A stretch of DNA of 64,000 nucleotides from Agrocybe praecox (taxonomy: Eukaryota > Basidiomycota > Agaricomycetes > Agaricales > Agrocybaceae): positions 3,534,001 to 3,598,000 of the forward strand of contig OZ024845.1 of the NCBI GenBank assembly GCA_964017145.1, written 5' to 3'. The notes below the pieces were generated by a model. It was not told where the DNA came from and made no database searches. It saw only the letters and a program-made list of their open reading frames with translations. Both the position numbers and the translations under genes were made by a program. Shown in pieces: positions 22,123 through 34,654 of the stretch. The first letter of the stretch is position 1. Every line of letters begins with the position of its first letter.

Positions 22123-22348
22123 TATAACCGGCAGAAACCGGCAGAAACGTTGAAACGAATGTTACAAATTACTGATGATGAGTAATTATGCTTTAGGTGG
22201 GACTTGTAAAAAAAATGTATTTCAAATGTGATGGTTTTTCGTGTATATGTAATGCGCAAGATATGTTTATCTGGATTTTCAACACTTTATGGAAGCAGAC
22301 GTAACAGACCGTCGGATCGGATGTAAGGACGCTTTGACAAGTTATAAG

Positions 22349-22960
22349 TTACTTGTATTGAAGGACGACTACGGTGGCATCGTCGTGGGACTGATCTTGC
22401 ATGTCTTCAGAGATGACCTAGGTAGCAATGGGTGGGGAGGGGTAAGCGTCAATGGAAACTGTGGAGCTGCAATGCTTTGGTGACGTACTGTGGTAGAAAT
22501 GAATTGCATGGGGTAGTCGGGCTCGGGAGCCTTGTCGATCTACAAGATTAACAGGTTAAAAAATCGGGTGTTCGCATCAAAGTAGATTCTTCACGCTCAC
22601 AGCAAGAGGTCCAACCATTTTAGAGTTGGAGAAGCTGCTACCGTCAGGGCTATGAGAGATCGTTACACGAACAGTCGCATTGAACGTGAAGGGACCAAAG
22701 GACCAATGGTCCCTGTTGTTGAAAATATCTTTCAGGGGAATACGACTGCCTTGAGCACGGAAGGTGGCGGAAGTGAGCACACTGTTGCTGGTGTCTATGA
22801 CCTCGATTTTAACTTGCTGGATATAGTCGGCGTTCACAACCTAACAAAAATGTGGGTGTAATTACTCATGTAAGGATCCTCAGACACGAGAGAGACATAC
22901 ACCGGCGACGAATCCCCTGAAGCCAGGAGTAAGAGAAAAAGAGATGGGGCTGGTAGTCAT
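22349..22960 (-). CDS. LecB-like lectin family, type A (copy A2)
   Basis: Four exons with the same junctions as A1: MTTSPISFSLTPGFRGFVAG, then VVNADYIQQVKIEV, TFRAQG, DHWSFGPF and ISHSPDGSSF, then the IDKAPEPDYPMQF exon, then VISEDMQDQSHDDATVVVLQYK. About 139 residues, frame intact. It is the most divergent A copy and differs in the acidic motif: the second D of DxD is serine, as in B proteins, which may weaken one calcium site. It is the only A that does not sit in a recent duplicate, so it may represent the older locus together with B2. TATAAAAG is at 23035-23042 (minus strand). Confidence 0.68.
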
Positions 22961-24646
22961 TGCTGGTGCTGGGCTTGGCTGCTGAGTAGCTAGAGTCGGT
23001 GCTTGTGCTGACGGTAGATTAGAAATTCATCTCTCTTTTATAATCCTTCGTCGCAGGTTCTCGTGACAAGAAACTCTGGCTTGGGGAAAGCATATACTGG
23101 TTATGCGATTGCCTTTCTATCTTGACGAACCGTGCCTCACCTTTCAGCAACAGATATCAAGCACTACGCCTACCGAAGCCAAACGTCAAGCGATGGATGT
23201 GTGGGTTCTAGAAATCACCTGTTCCGTAAGAGACCTAGGTTCGCCCCACTCAACGAACACTGCTGACACCGATGTTTGTTTGCACGTCTTGTGCTTCTTT
23301 TTACTTGTTTCTAACACTAATAGATACATAAATGCGTCGTGGATGCCAATATGGTGTGTCCGAGCCTTTGTTCGCACCTTTAAAGAAAAAGAAATTAACA
23401 AAGGACGTGTAATTTATTACCTTTTTATCCAGTAAATAGCTATCGGCACCAACAGTAAAAAAGACAGACTCGCCAGCGCGCCACTGATTCCAAGATACAT
23501 GATCGTCGATATGCCCTTCGCACTTCCTGAAACGTCTTTCCCAGAGCATAATGTTAATCGAATGTATATATACAAGGTTTTGGATCGATGCGGAGATAGT
23601 AAGAATTACCTCAGTGGGAAACTATCATTGGTAGCCTGGGAGTCACGATCAATTACTAAGTATAAATAATGTCTCTATGTTGTAAGCTCGCTGGATGAGT
23701 TGCTAGAGCACTCGTCAATGCATTCATTTATAATGCCATGTAATTATGCAAGTGTTCCTTGAGTGAAGGAAGGACTCAGGGCCCAATGCATTGAAATGAA
23801 CCAAAGGCACCGTTATCGTGCCGACTACATACGGCGTATCGAATCCTCTATTCAGAACCAGTGAATGTGGTATTCCAGCTTCAGGATTTAAAGCGCAGAA
23901 CACCATATAATTACCTTCAGAAACAATTTAAACTGATCAGAATCACGATCCTTGAGTATAACTAAACTTCCCGAAAATCGGCACAGCTATAGAGGGAAGT
24001 AAATCGAGCGTTCATGCACATGTACCATGATCGATACCGATCGTCGATGGCACGCCGAAGACTAAGGTAAGGCAAAAAAAACTTTTTGTGTGTGTCCCAG
24101 ATACGCTACAGAGTTTGTAGCACAGGTGGTGTGACCCCAAATAGGAAAACTAGGAACCCAAGAACTTGATTAAAAAGTTCAATACAAACTGCAAATTTAT
24201 TATGTCGGACTCCAAATTGGTCCAGAGCTCCATGCCGGAAAGCCTGCCGAATCCCGAACATTTTCGGATGAAATCGATGCGCGGCGAACGGCTGGAGAGT
24301 AAGAGAGTTAAATGTTCTTCGATTAGTATGAACGACCAGATAGTAACTTTACATTAGACGCATATTAAACGCGGATTCCACCTTGTACCCGCATATTGGA
24401 TGAATGGATGTTGAAGGTTAAGCATTTGTACACGATTACCTTGGGGTAGGATGATGATCAGCCTCATGTAGATAGTCTGTCTTCCAAGAAATTCTGCCCG
24501 TGGGCCCTTCCTTGGACAAGTCTAATCGAATGGCCTTTACGTGAGACACAGTGCAATTTATAAGAGCTCAAGACCAATGCTGATATTAGAAAAAAAACTT
24601 CTCACAATACGTTTCGCCAAGCCTACATTCTCTTTATTTCTTGGAT
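22961..24646. promoter_or_regulatory. shared divergent region A2/B2, with block J insert
   Basis: A TATA box towards A2 is at 23035-23042 and TTTATAAG towards B2 at 24557-24564. About 23475-23615 is a copy of block J (CATGATCGTCGATATGCCCTTC), explaining why this intergenic region is longer (1.7 kb) than in the other units. ORFs seen here are short and unsupported. Confidence 0.5.
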
Positions 24647-25277
24647 ATGGAAACAACACATCCTACCATTGGTAACGAGAGCCGTGTGGTAGTCCCAATA
24701 ACCCGTGTCAATCTTAGACCAGGTTTTACAGGGCTTGTCGCTGCCGTAGGTTGCTTGCCACCATTAACTTACGATCAATATTGATAATCTTCTCATAGAC
24801 CGTCAATGCGGCTTACCACCAACTCTTATTGGTTGACATTTTTGATAAAGAGCACCACTACAGGATCTCTTCCATGACTTTCAAAGGACAGGGCACAAGG
24901 GTGCAGATGAAAAATGCATACGGGCAGGATCACTGGTCCTTCGGCCCCTTGGATGGTCCTGCAACTATGCACATCAGTATCCTTCATCGTCCAGGAGCAG
25001 GGCACTGGATCCCCTCCAAAACCGTGGGCCCAATGACGGTCCGTTATTCTAGTTATATGCCAGTTTATAGAGCTCATTTCCTTGGCCTCTGTTTCAGACC
25101 GTGAAACTTCCCGAGGATGAAGTGTACCACGAAACCTTCTATCATTCCACGGTGAGTATCTGAGAACTTTATTACGACTTCATCGGCTCAGACCATTGAA
25201 CCAAGATTATCTCTGAGGACGCCAATGATGCTTCTCACGACGACTGTACTGTTAACGTTCTTCAATACAAGTCATGA
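24647..25277 (+). CDS. LecB-like lectin family, type B (copy B2)
   Basis: Start METTHPTIGNESRVV; exon 1 ends GLVAA, exon 2 begins TVNAAYHQ and holds MTFKGQG, DHWSFGPL, ISILHRPG and SKTVGP, exon 3 reads TVKLPEDEVYHETFYHST and exon 4 IISEDANDASHDDCTVNV. About 154 residues, frame intact, with one extra serine after the family-ending LQYK. The second intron begins GTCCGT rather than GTGCGT, a weaker donor. It is more divergent from B1 and B3 than those are from each other. Paired divergently with A2. Confidence 0.68.
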
Positions 25278-27600
25278 ACTATGTATCGAACACAACAATT
25301 GCCCTCTTTTGTCGTATATAATATGAAATCCAAATTGCATTTTGGAATAAAATCTGGGGCTAATTTTTCATTCAACTTAGCACTGCGTTCGGTAAACGTA
25401 TGCATAAAGATGACCAGTATCCTCGTCGCATACACAGTGGATAGACAGCAGTTCCAGATATCCAGCTAGGTCTGATCTAAGCAAGTCGGGATGCTCATGA
25501 GATAGATAATTTACCCGCGTTCGGGATGCCAAATTAACTTGAGTGTGTGTTCCCCAGCAACAGACAGTTGGTTCATCACGGATTTAATTTTTCACGGTTG
25601 CATACTAAACAATGATTACTCGAAATTCCTCCTTCATGCCGCCGATTTTATCACCTCGATCAAACAGTATGCCTTCTAATTTTATGTCAAGGGCCTGGCG
25701 TCAGGCGGTGGCCTTGTGTTGTGTATGTGTCCATGTTTATTTCCCATGACATCACAAAATGTAACGTGTGAACCGGCGGGTGAATCACAAAAATAGTGTG
25801 ACACGTTCTATAAGTAGCCGAAGGGAAACCCAGGAATCTCCCTATTTGGTTAGGCGGCCGCAGGCTCGAAAAAAAAAAAGAAGACTTTTTGCTGGTCGTC
25901 CCTCTCAAATTGTCCACATCCACACTGTTACTACTTACATACAGCACCTTGCCGGCCTTACCAGAGGCTACACCTTCCCGCAGCTCACATCCACCTTCCA
26001 GCACACCAATCCCATCACCATGTGAACTGATGTCAGTCAGCTTGCACCGACATATTGATACAGCACGTGCTCGGAAGCAATTTTGAAGTTGGACATGGTC
26101 AGAAAAGCGGCGCTATGGACGGTGAGGATGAAAAGAGTGACGATGAGTCATATATATTATACTGCATACTATACTACTAGCATACATGTATGAAAGGAGA
26201 TATATGCAAAAAGAAGAAAAGGGAGGACAGGCGTTGTTGCTGTTGTCCCAGTATCTTCTTACCATACTTGCATCTGCAGTACACTGCCAAGCGTCCAGAT
26301 CAACACTATACAAGCATCGATAACATTGATGCTGTACGAGCGGGCCCATTGATGTCGTCGTTGTACATGCCCGTCGTTGTCGTGCATAGCCGTCGCTGTC
26401 GTCGTTGCAGCAGCCATTGTAGAAGACTATTGACGTTGGCCAGCGTTGCACCCTGTTGTTGGGGCCCAGCAGGGCCAGTGGTCTGCGTGCGACGCGCTGC
26501 CGTCCGTCAGTTCTATGCCGGAGAACAGCCGCGTGTCGTTGGATCTAAAAGGAGAAAAAATGAGAAAATGAGAAAGGAAGGAGAGAAGAAAGAGGGGGAA
26601 AGAAAGGGGGGGAAGTGATCAAGAAAAAAAGCGAAAGGAGATTATGTCCTTTTGCTGCTCTCTTCACCACACCCCCTATCCCCGCGCACACCACTTCTCC
26701 CCCTCTTCATTCCTACCCTCCACTCTCTTCATTCACCCATAACCATTCAGCGCTCGGCACCTCTCTCTGTCCACACAAGCTACACTCTGTCCCAGCAACA
26801 CAAGCTAATCAACTAACCCAGGTACCATTCACCAAGAGCAGAGTATAATTCAGAGAGGAGGAGGCAGCAGAGGAAGCAGCAGCAGAGCAGCAGAGAGAGT
26901 TGAAGAGGAAGCAGGGGAATGATTGGAAAGTGACGATCCGACGCGTCGAAAATGGTGACCTGGCTGGAAAAGGCAAACGTTCCCACGGGTTCCCTCTGAG
27001 GTTCGCATGCACCAAAAGAGTGCGAATCGCGGACTCTTCACTTTTTTTCCCGTTTTCCCCTTAATCCTGTCACTATAACGGCTGGTTTCGAGCCTAGGAA
27101 AAGTCCGAAGTCGAATCAACTTTTCTTGGTCACGTGCCCCCCCCACAAGCAAGGAGCCGTGCCGTGCGTGAACGGTTCACAGCAGATTTCCTAAGACTCA
27201 GTGCCCCGGTAGGTTGTTATCATAACTATCACCGCATCCAGTACACATTCAGGGTACGTTTTTCGGTCTCCCTGGTTTTACAGGACATACACTAACATCT
27301 TGCATCCCATAGGAACTGTTTATCAGCACACTGAGCACAGGTCCAACCGTCAGATTTCGTCGGTCATGCATTAACCAAATCAACGACATAGAAGTCCCTA
27401 CTGAGACTCTCACTGAGACTGAGTACTGCAACTAAGCCGGCATACCCAAACTGATCCAGAATTTCGTACCTGATATCAACAAGTGCAGCTCCATAGTATG
27501 GGAGAAGGAGATTGCGAAAGGTGGACTGCTTCTCGTCAAAGTCGATATATATATGAAATCATTGACGCTCAAAGGCGTGGAATCGTTGATGCTCGGAAAG
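25278..27600. other. no supported gene; possible decayed retroelement
   Basis: The region contains a TATA-like CTATAAGTAG near 25810, a poly-A tract near 25870, pyrimidine-rich 26640-26800 and purine-rich CAG/GAG repeats at 26850-26910. Overlapping ORFs (for example 26190-26618) are low-complexity and unsupported. It looks like repeat-derived DNA, but I cannot define ends. Confidence 0.35.
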
Positions 27601-28000
27601 CATGAAATCGTTGACGCAGATTGCACGCACAAAGGCGTCACAGATTCTGGTGATATCGGGAAAAGTTTAACATTAATTAACAGATTGCACGCACGAAGGC
27701 GTCACAGATTCTGGTAATGATGGGAAGAGTTGAACATTAAATACGCTCGAAGGCGTTGCGTTAAAGGTTACGGTTGCATTTGGATTGCACCCACAGAGGC
27801 GCCACAATATAACATTAACATTGTCCAGATTGCACGCACAAAGACGTCACAGATTCTGGCAATGATGGGAAAGGAGGGACGAGGAATAGCGTTATCCATA
27901 CGTTTACGGTCTGGAATTGTTTTACCCGTACGTTTACGGTCTGAAAAGGCGGCCCCGTACGTTTACGGGTTGCACTTGTTAAATTTGACAGTTATGATGT
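27600..28000. repeat. irregular tandem repeats (CAGATTGCACGCAC; CGTACGTTTACGG)
   Basis: A unit CAGATTGCACGCACAAAGGC followed by GTCACAGATTCTGG occurs about three times (27617, 27680, 27826). CGTTTACGG words occur three times in 27899-27970. Probably internal repeats of a degenerate element. Confidence 0.7.
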
Positions 28001-28287
28001 TGGTTCAAGGTGCAAAAAAGAATCTGGTAATGGCGGGAAATTTTCTGGCAATGGCGAGGACAATTCTTATAATGGCGTTGTAATGGCGAGAAGGTTTTGT
28101 TGACAGTTATAACTTGTGGGAGATCTGGTAACGGCGGGATATTTCTGGTGGCGGGAAGATAATTCTGGTATGGGGAGAATGTAAAGCGAGAGAAAAAAAT
28201 GAACCACCGGTTCATGCTGGTGTACAAAAAGTTGGGATGTGTTCCTGCATTGAATTTGCGACGCGTTTTGATGCTGTTCAAAAAAAA

Positions 28288-28455
28288 GTGGAAAACCGCT
28301 GTCTTTCGACAGGCGGAAAACACTCAGATGAGATGCAACCGGAAAGAACAGGACCAAGACGCGTCGTGTTGAGTACAGAAAGAAAGCCACAGAAGGTGAG
28401 CGTAAGCTAAAGAAAGAAAGAAAGGGGCGACGCGCATGTATATGCGTGTCGTCAA
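28288..28455. repeat. dispersed repeat K, copy 1
   Basis: TGGAAAACCGCTGTCTTTCG through GCGACGCGCATGTATATG matches 61740-61905 in the same orientation, with shared GACGCGTCGTGTTG and GTGAGCGTAAGCTAAAG. It may be part of a long terminal repeat; no flanking duplication identified. Confidence 0.75.
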
Positions 28456-28864
28456 ACATGCGCAAACGAGGCTGTGAGGCGGCAGCCTTACACTCTCCCC
28501 CTTCCACAAAAAAAGCCCAAAGCCATGCCCGACATTTAAAGTATCAACAAAAATGGTGCGCTGAGAAAGCTATGTAGCAGAAATCCGTGCACGGCTGCGG
28601 TAAAACCACATGGGAGAAAGCACGCCGCAGGCAAAGTCGGAAAAGGAAAATTGAAATTACAAAAATCCATCCCGGCTTGTCGAGACTCCTCGATTTCTTG
28701 AAGTTCCCGGCCTGCGATCTACCTGTAATTTATAAGTGAGTATGTCATGAATACTGATAATTTCTTCGTGATATAATTGAACTTGTTCTGTGCGGACACA
28801 GTAACAAAACATCAATCCATTAAGTTTCTGGAGAGTGAATATGCGCGTCGATAATATTTGTAAC

Positions 28865-30590
28865 GTACGTTCACGGGACAGAACTCGAGATCAAACGCGA
28901 GTGTCACTTGTTATGAGGACTCGAATGCGTTCAGACTCGAATCTGTGGAACACATACATACGAAGTTCCAGATGTGGTACCTTTCGAACGGGTCTGTCTT
29001 TTGCTTTTTGTGACCTCAATTTGACGTCACCCCATTCTTTGATAGCGTTTCAGAAAAAGGGGGTTGTCATTCAATCATAGGTGTCTGGACGTCCATCATT
29101 AATTCTATCACCCCCAGAGCTACTTGCAGGTGGTAAACCTTTCGAGGAGCGGGTTTCGCTGCTCTTACACAGATATACGAGCTCTGCGACGTTTACGTAT
29201 CCAGTCAACTCTTTGCGTAGTAAACTGTTACTGATTCCGTTTTCTCTGAACTTTTAGTCTTTTCTCTCATCACCACGCTCATCAATCATCGGGCCTTCGG
29301 TGTACTTTATTCTTCAAATCTCTCTTTATCACTTCATCCAGCTCAGCGACGCTATTCTCGTTGCGATCTTGGCAAGAATGTACGAACGAATCAAGGCTTC
29401 GTTTACTTCTAAGGACACCTGCAACTCCTTAGACGCTTCTCATCACAATCACCTTTGACCAAAACTCTGACCATTTGCTGTCCTCTTTTACCTCCTCCGT
29501 CATAAGGTTTCGCTTGGTCCGTGGTCGTCATTCTTGCCACTGTCATTCACCCGCAACGTTTCTGTGACGAAATTGCTCTCAAGGGTGGCTGGTTTCTTGA
29601 ACAATGGCCTCCGAGCCTCGATCCGCATTCGCCTCTAATGTACTCATCACCTGCCACTCTTTATATCTTCTCAATCTTCCTCCGGTCTCTTTGTTGAGAT
29701 ACTCTGTGTCTGTAAGGTACGTTTTCGACTCGATGAATTTTCATCTAACTCATGACATTTATTCTCCACCATGCGACTGCTCGCATGCCTTACCTGAATT
29801 GTAACTTCTGGATCTCGTCCATGGTTTGTTTTGTTGCTTCATCCTTTCCTCTGCAGGAGTTTTTGACGTCATCATCTTGTGTCATTCTTTCGTTTTCCAG
29901 GATTATGGCTCAACAACTCCCGGGAGCGTCAACGTAGCTTGCGACAAGTCAAGCCATACCTACCGCCGCGAAATTCAGAGGACCTATGCTGTATTTACTC
30001 TCTATTGTTTGTTGATACGCTAGCCACACAATCGATAAGTATTTTATTTATTAGTGGATGTGTCGTTCGTTTATTTATAACTCGAAATGTTTGTTCCTTC
30101 TTTCCTTTTTTTGCCTTTCTTGTTAATCGAATACTTTTCTTCGCAGGAAATAGACTACGAGAGGCTGTGGTCTCAGGGTCGATGTTTGAACCTCCGAATC
30201 ACCAAAGGTTTATTTCGTTTCATTTGAATTCGCCCTTTCGTCTATGCGTGCCCTTGCTGACCTCATCGTTTTCTTTGTTTTGCTATTTTAGGTCCTGGCA
30301 TGAAGGGAAAATATCCTAAGGATTTGAATCGAGCCATCACGATTACTGCTACACTCAGGACACCCAAGTTCGTGCTTGCATCTTAATCGTCGATGGCTGT
30401 ACCGCTTGTTTATTTATAGCTCAAATGTAAGCCTTATTTCTTTTTCTTTTGTTTTAAACAAACGCTCTTCTTTCTGAAAATTAGGCAGCTGGAGACTGAG
30501 TGTAGCACCAAACATTCGAGTAATTATATGCTTGGAAGCTGATTTTGTCGCCTGTCATTCAGGTTCGAGAAGATTTGAAGGTTGAACTTG
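28865..30590. repeat. blocks E-F-G, uninterrupted copy
   Basis: The longest continuous copy of this repeat. It is homologous to 12345-12804 plus 15332-16226, to 35695-36330 (E only), and in part to 20270-20690 and 40775-41400 (F-G). Intron-like GTAAG...CAG and branch-point words occur but no frame survives across copies. It likely represents a decayed multi-exon gene that belonged to the ancestral duplicated unit. Confidence 0.65.
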
Positions 30591-30599
30591 ATCTGGCAT

Positions 30600-31240
30600 C
30601 GCCAAGAAATGTGGGTTACTACCTGAAGATTGAACGTTGACCACTGGTCAATCGATGTTCCCTAAACGAGGACGCCGTTCGCCATCTAGTCCATGAATTC
30701 CTGTTGTCGTGTTCATTGTTCCACGCTGCTGCCTCTTTTTCCCCGGCGGCCTCTGCGGCAGTCTTTTGGCGTCCGATGTACGTACTTGGTAATAATGCAA
30801 TGATCCTCGTACACCAAAACCGCTCACAGAAACCTCGTACTTCCGCTCTTCTTTTGGTATCGTCTCCATTTACGCGCGAGAAATATGGTCCACACCCCAC
30901 CAGAACCTTCCCATTAGTCGCGGATCCGCAGAGCCATATGGCTCTTGGCACCCTACTACCATGAATTTTGCTGCTACAATTTACATGGCGTTACCGACAC
31001 TTCCAAACCTTCTCGAAATTTCGTCGGAAGGTTTTGTCAGCGGAAGACAGGATCTTTCCTACCACTTTTAATCAAACCGTCGACTCACCATGTTCCAGCC
31101 CCTACTTGCGTAGATTTTGTGCATCGTGCCCAAGAAGCTCGGTTGCCGCTTGCCTAGACACTTTGGTAAAAAGAAAATTCGTATCTACTATGCATGTCAT
31201 TGGTTTATCAGTGATTTATTCATGAGGCATTCTCCCCATA
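30600..31240. repeat. block H, copy 1
   Basis: Strongly similar to 36390-36940 (CCACTGGTCAATCGATGTTCC start, CACCCTACTACCATGAATTTT middle). An 8-11 nt indel between the copies shifts all frames, so the minus-strand ORFs of about 105-110 codons in both copies are not conserved as such. Confidence 0.65.
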
Positions 31241-31560
31241 CGTTGTCTGTTTATTCAGTAAAGGATGCCTATTGGGGAGACCGAGTCTTCAAGGTCCTTA
31301 GAACCATGTCCAACGACTCAGAAGTCTTATTTGCCGAGAAATATTCAGAGGTATTTTTTTTTCTATTTCAATAGCGCAACCAGTAGGTGAGTGGGGGAAT
31401 GTGTGGGGGAAAAGGATATAAAATGTTAAAAGTTTAGTGGGTGTTGGAAAAGAGGTTGGCGCAGGTGATGTCGCAAGCGAAGCGAAGCAGGTGGGGAAAG
31501 AAACACTTTTCAGAATACTAGCGAAACTAGATATCCGAATAGACTTTGTGTAGCTCAATG
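31240..31560 (-). pseudogene. 3' fragment of the seven-TM gene (copy 1)
   Basis: Matches the last intron and last exon of the intact minus-strand gene at 41728-43006. The shared region covers the EYFS..-SESLEMALR-type sequence and the following TCTCCAAGG/CTTCAAGG stretch. Upstream exons are absent. It sits just before the B gene of unit 3, so this fragment travelled with the unit. Confidence 0.6.
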
Positions 31561-31976
31561 GGAGTCATCCATGGAGTAAATCTTTAGCGGTGCCATATTC
31601 GATTTCTTATACATCACTGAGGTTTCTGGATAAACGTTGGGAATGGCTGTGCCAGTGCTCGCCTATTTATAGTGCTACTTCTGGTGTACGTATTTCTCTT
31701 CTTTTCGCTCGCTTTTCTCTTCTGATTTATTGAGCGGCCTATGTTTATTTGTGCTGTGGTCAGGTTGTAGAATTGACAGGAGTACATAGATCGTGTGAGG
31801 GGACACTCGCGAGGACATCTTTACCTTGTCGTCTTTATGGATACATGTGCCCAACGGGCAGTTAATTTCAACTGCATCTAATGTATTTCAATAATATATC
31901 ATTCATAAAGATTGTCTTCATTTTTAAGTATTTTAAACACAATGGCAGTCGTTATGCTTTGAGAAACCATTCATTA

Positions 31977-32610
31977 CTACTTGTATTGAAGTACGTGAAC
32001 AGTACAGTCATCGTGAGAGGCGTCAGTGGCATCCTCAGAAATAACCTAGGTGTAATAATATTAGCCAACATCGATGAGCCGATAATGAAGTACTCAGAGG
32101 CCTACTGTAGAATGATAGAAGGTTTTGTTATATACGTCGTCCTCTGGAAGTTTGACGATCTGAAGAGAGCGAGAGAAATAAGTGCTATTCTTTGACGCAG
32201 AGAAATTCAACAACGAACTGTCATTGGGCCAACGGTTTTGGACGGTAACCAGAGGCCTGTTCCACGACGATGAAGGATACTGATGTGGATGGTTGCAGGA
32301 GAATCCAATGGGCCAAAGGACCAGTGATCATGCCCGTATGCGTTCTTCATCTGTACTCTTTCGCCCTGACCTTTGAACGTCATGGAAGAGATTCTGTACC
32401 GGTGCTCTTTATCAAAGATATCAACGCGTAGGAGCTGGTTGTAGGATGCATTGACGGTCTATGGTATGGTTATGAGCATCGATTGTAAAACGATGTCGGG
32501 AGTCAACATACGGCAGCAACTAGACCGGAGAAACCTGTTTCAAGGTCGACACGGGTTATTGGTAGTAGACCACGGCTCTGGTCATCGATGGTAAAATCTG
32601 CAGAGTCCAT
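31977..32610 (-). CDS. LecB-like lectin family, type B (copy B3)
   Basis: Start MDSADFTIDDQSRG; same length (634 bp) and exon structure as B1. Differences include a Ser for Ala after GPLD and Asp for Glu in LPEDD. It keeps TVNASYNQ, MTFKGQG, HWSFGPL and SEDATDASHDD. Intron 2 begins GTTCGT, another weak donor. The frame is intact throughout. A TATA-type box lies at 32668-32677 (minus strand). Its divergent partner is A3 (33641). Confidence 0.7.
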
Positions 32611-33640
32611 ATCTACGAGGAAGTGTATTGTAGTTCTTCAAGTTGTGATGTCGGCATCGATCTTGGGCTTTTATAAGTTGCCCTGCGTGTCACGTAAGAA
32701 CTGCTCGATCTTCGCTACTCATCAGCTGATGAAGGAATTTTAGAATGGAGCCTTGTGGTGTAACGGGATGAAAATAATATACACGAGGCATGATTATTAT
32801 CTTGCGCCAGAGTATTGGTGTGTACAAATGCAAAGCTATCTAATCATTCATCTTCGAACAAATTTCTTTTATTAATTTCATGCATATTCTAGGTGCTCTA
32901 CTCCCTTATAGGGATAAAATTATCGAGTACTGCACCCTGAAAACCGGGAGCTTATACGCGCATAGAAGATTTGAATGTTCCCGCACACAGTCGGCACGCC
33001 GGCAGTGGCGTTGCTTCTCGTCAATACGAACATTGGACCCTGGCATTGAATTTCACTCGATCAACACCGATAACATTGAAGAGGACTCTAACAGCACAGC
33101 TAACGAGTGTTGAGAACGAGGGCATGTCTGATCGGATTCACAGGCGCCCATGGAGCCATTTGCTGATGTTGATGAGCAGATATCAATTCCTATTCAGGTA
33201 CATTTTATCTCCGCATACATGAGCTATTTATAAGTAAAATCTTCTCATTCATTCCAGGAAGTTCATAGATGTTTAACCATACACGGGATCCCTTGGATTG
33301 GAATGGACGTCTGAAATTGAGTAGACGATACGTCTGTGGCTTCGGTGACCTGTACGTGCTTGTACATTATTAATTGATAAAGGATCTGGGGTGTAGAAAG
33401 GTCAGAAGCAGGGATTGGCGTCGCTTAAAGTTCGAATAAGGAAGTCATAGTTCTCAACTGCCACCGCCGAATAGTATAGCCGGGAGCAACCAATCGCAGA
33501 ACTAGCATTTGTTCGGGTCCTACATGAATGAACTCAATGGTCACGGGAACTTGCGGACAAAAGGTTATAAAAGATGAACGAATTTTTTACCCATCCTCAG
33601 CACAAGCATCGACTTTAGCTACTCAAGAACAAAGCTCAAT
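32611..33640. promoter_or_regulatory. shared divergent promoter region A3/B3
   Basis: TATAAAAG at 33566-33573 faces A3 and the box at 32668-32677 faces B3. The conserved central stretch (32880-33222) has a frame-breaking indel compared with the 17571-17915 version. Confidence 0.55.
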
Positions 33641-34240
33641 ATGTCTACCACTCCAATCACCTTTGCCCTTAGTCCTGGATTCAAAGGATTCGTCGCCGGT
33701 GTATGTCGATACCGTTATACAGCTTCTTGCACCAGTGATAATCTTGACATATTTCTCTAGGTTGTAAACGCCGACCTAAACCAGCAGGTCAGGCTCGAGG
33801 TCCTCGACACCAGCAACACTGTCATCACTTCTGCCACCTTCCAAGGTCAAGGCAGACGTGTTCCTCTGAAAGATATAATCAACATGAGACCCCATTGGTC
33901 GTTTGGTCCCTTCAACTTCAATGCGACTGTCCGCGTCACTATTAGTCACTCCCAGGGCAGCAGCTTTGTAAACTCCAAGATGGTTGGACCGCTTACTGTG
34001 AGTATCGAGAGTTCACCTTAGTGCGGAGACGACATCTTAAATTCTACACTCTTGCAGATCGACAAGGCTCCAGAGCCAGACTACCCGATGCAATTCATTT
34101 CTACCACCGTGCGTCGTTTTCTCACACCACAAATTTCTTTGATACTTACACCTCCCGCTATTGTTGCTTAGGTCATCTCTGAAGACATGCAAGATGCGGA
34201 CCACGACGATGCCACTGTTGTGGTTCTCCAATACAAGTGA
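33641..34240 (+). CDS. LecB-like lectin family, type A (copy A3)
   Basis: 600 bp, four exons, 138 residues, intact. Exon 1 reads MSTTPITFALSPGFKGFVAG. Exon 2 differs from A1 mainly at DTSNTVITS versus DGSNNVIAS. The acidic motif SEDMQDADHDD is the full five-acid version. Neighbours are B3 (divergent) and pseudogene C3 downstream in the same orientation. Confidence 0.7.
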
Positions 34241-34654
34241 TATGGAAGCTGAAGTGCTTTGCCATTATTTGCGTCCCGAAAATCATATAAAAAAAACAAA
34301 TACCCGGCCGTCTTTTTGACTCCCTGTAACTGTAAATCTTTCCAATTCAGAAATACGATGTTTTGATGAGTGACCAAGTCCTGCCATATGGGTAATATAT
34401 CTCAAATATACATCTTATACATCGAACCAGTACCAATTAGCGGCTGGTCTCTTTTGCCGTTGTGCGTAGCACTTAGCTAAGCTACTGGTTCGAATCTTTT
34501 CCATCATTTTATCTATGCGTCCCCAACCAAGTTGAGGCTGGACTGTCCGAATTATGATTTAGCATGATTGTGCCGATGCTGCCGGGCCAATGTTTGTTAA
34601 CGGCCACCAGAAACGCGATCAATATGATATGCCAAGCTGGCTTTGGTAGAAAAA

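Noticed and set aside
26190..26618. 142-codon plus-strand ORF
   Set aside because: Low-complexity Cys/Arg and Lys/Glu runs produced by GTC/GTT and GAAAG repeats, with an equally long ORF on the opposite strand.
25278..28560. LTR retrotransposon
   Set aside because: Promoter-like and repeat features are present, but I found no paired LTRs, primer-binding site or polymerase motifs.
30619..30951. Minus-strand ORF shared with 36410-36724
   Set aside because: The two copies are in different frames after a short indel, so a shared protein is not conserved; treated as block H repeat.
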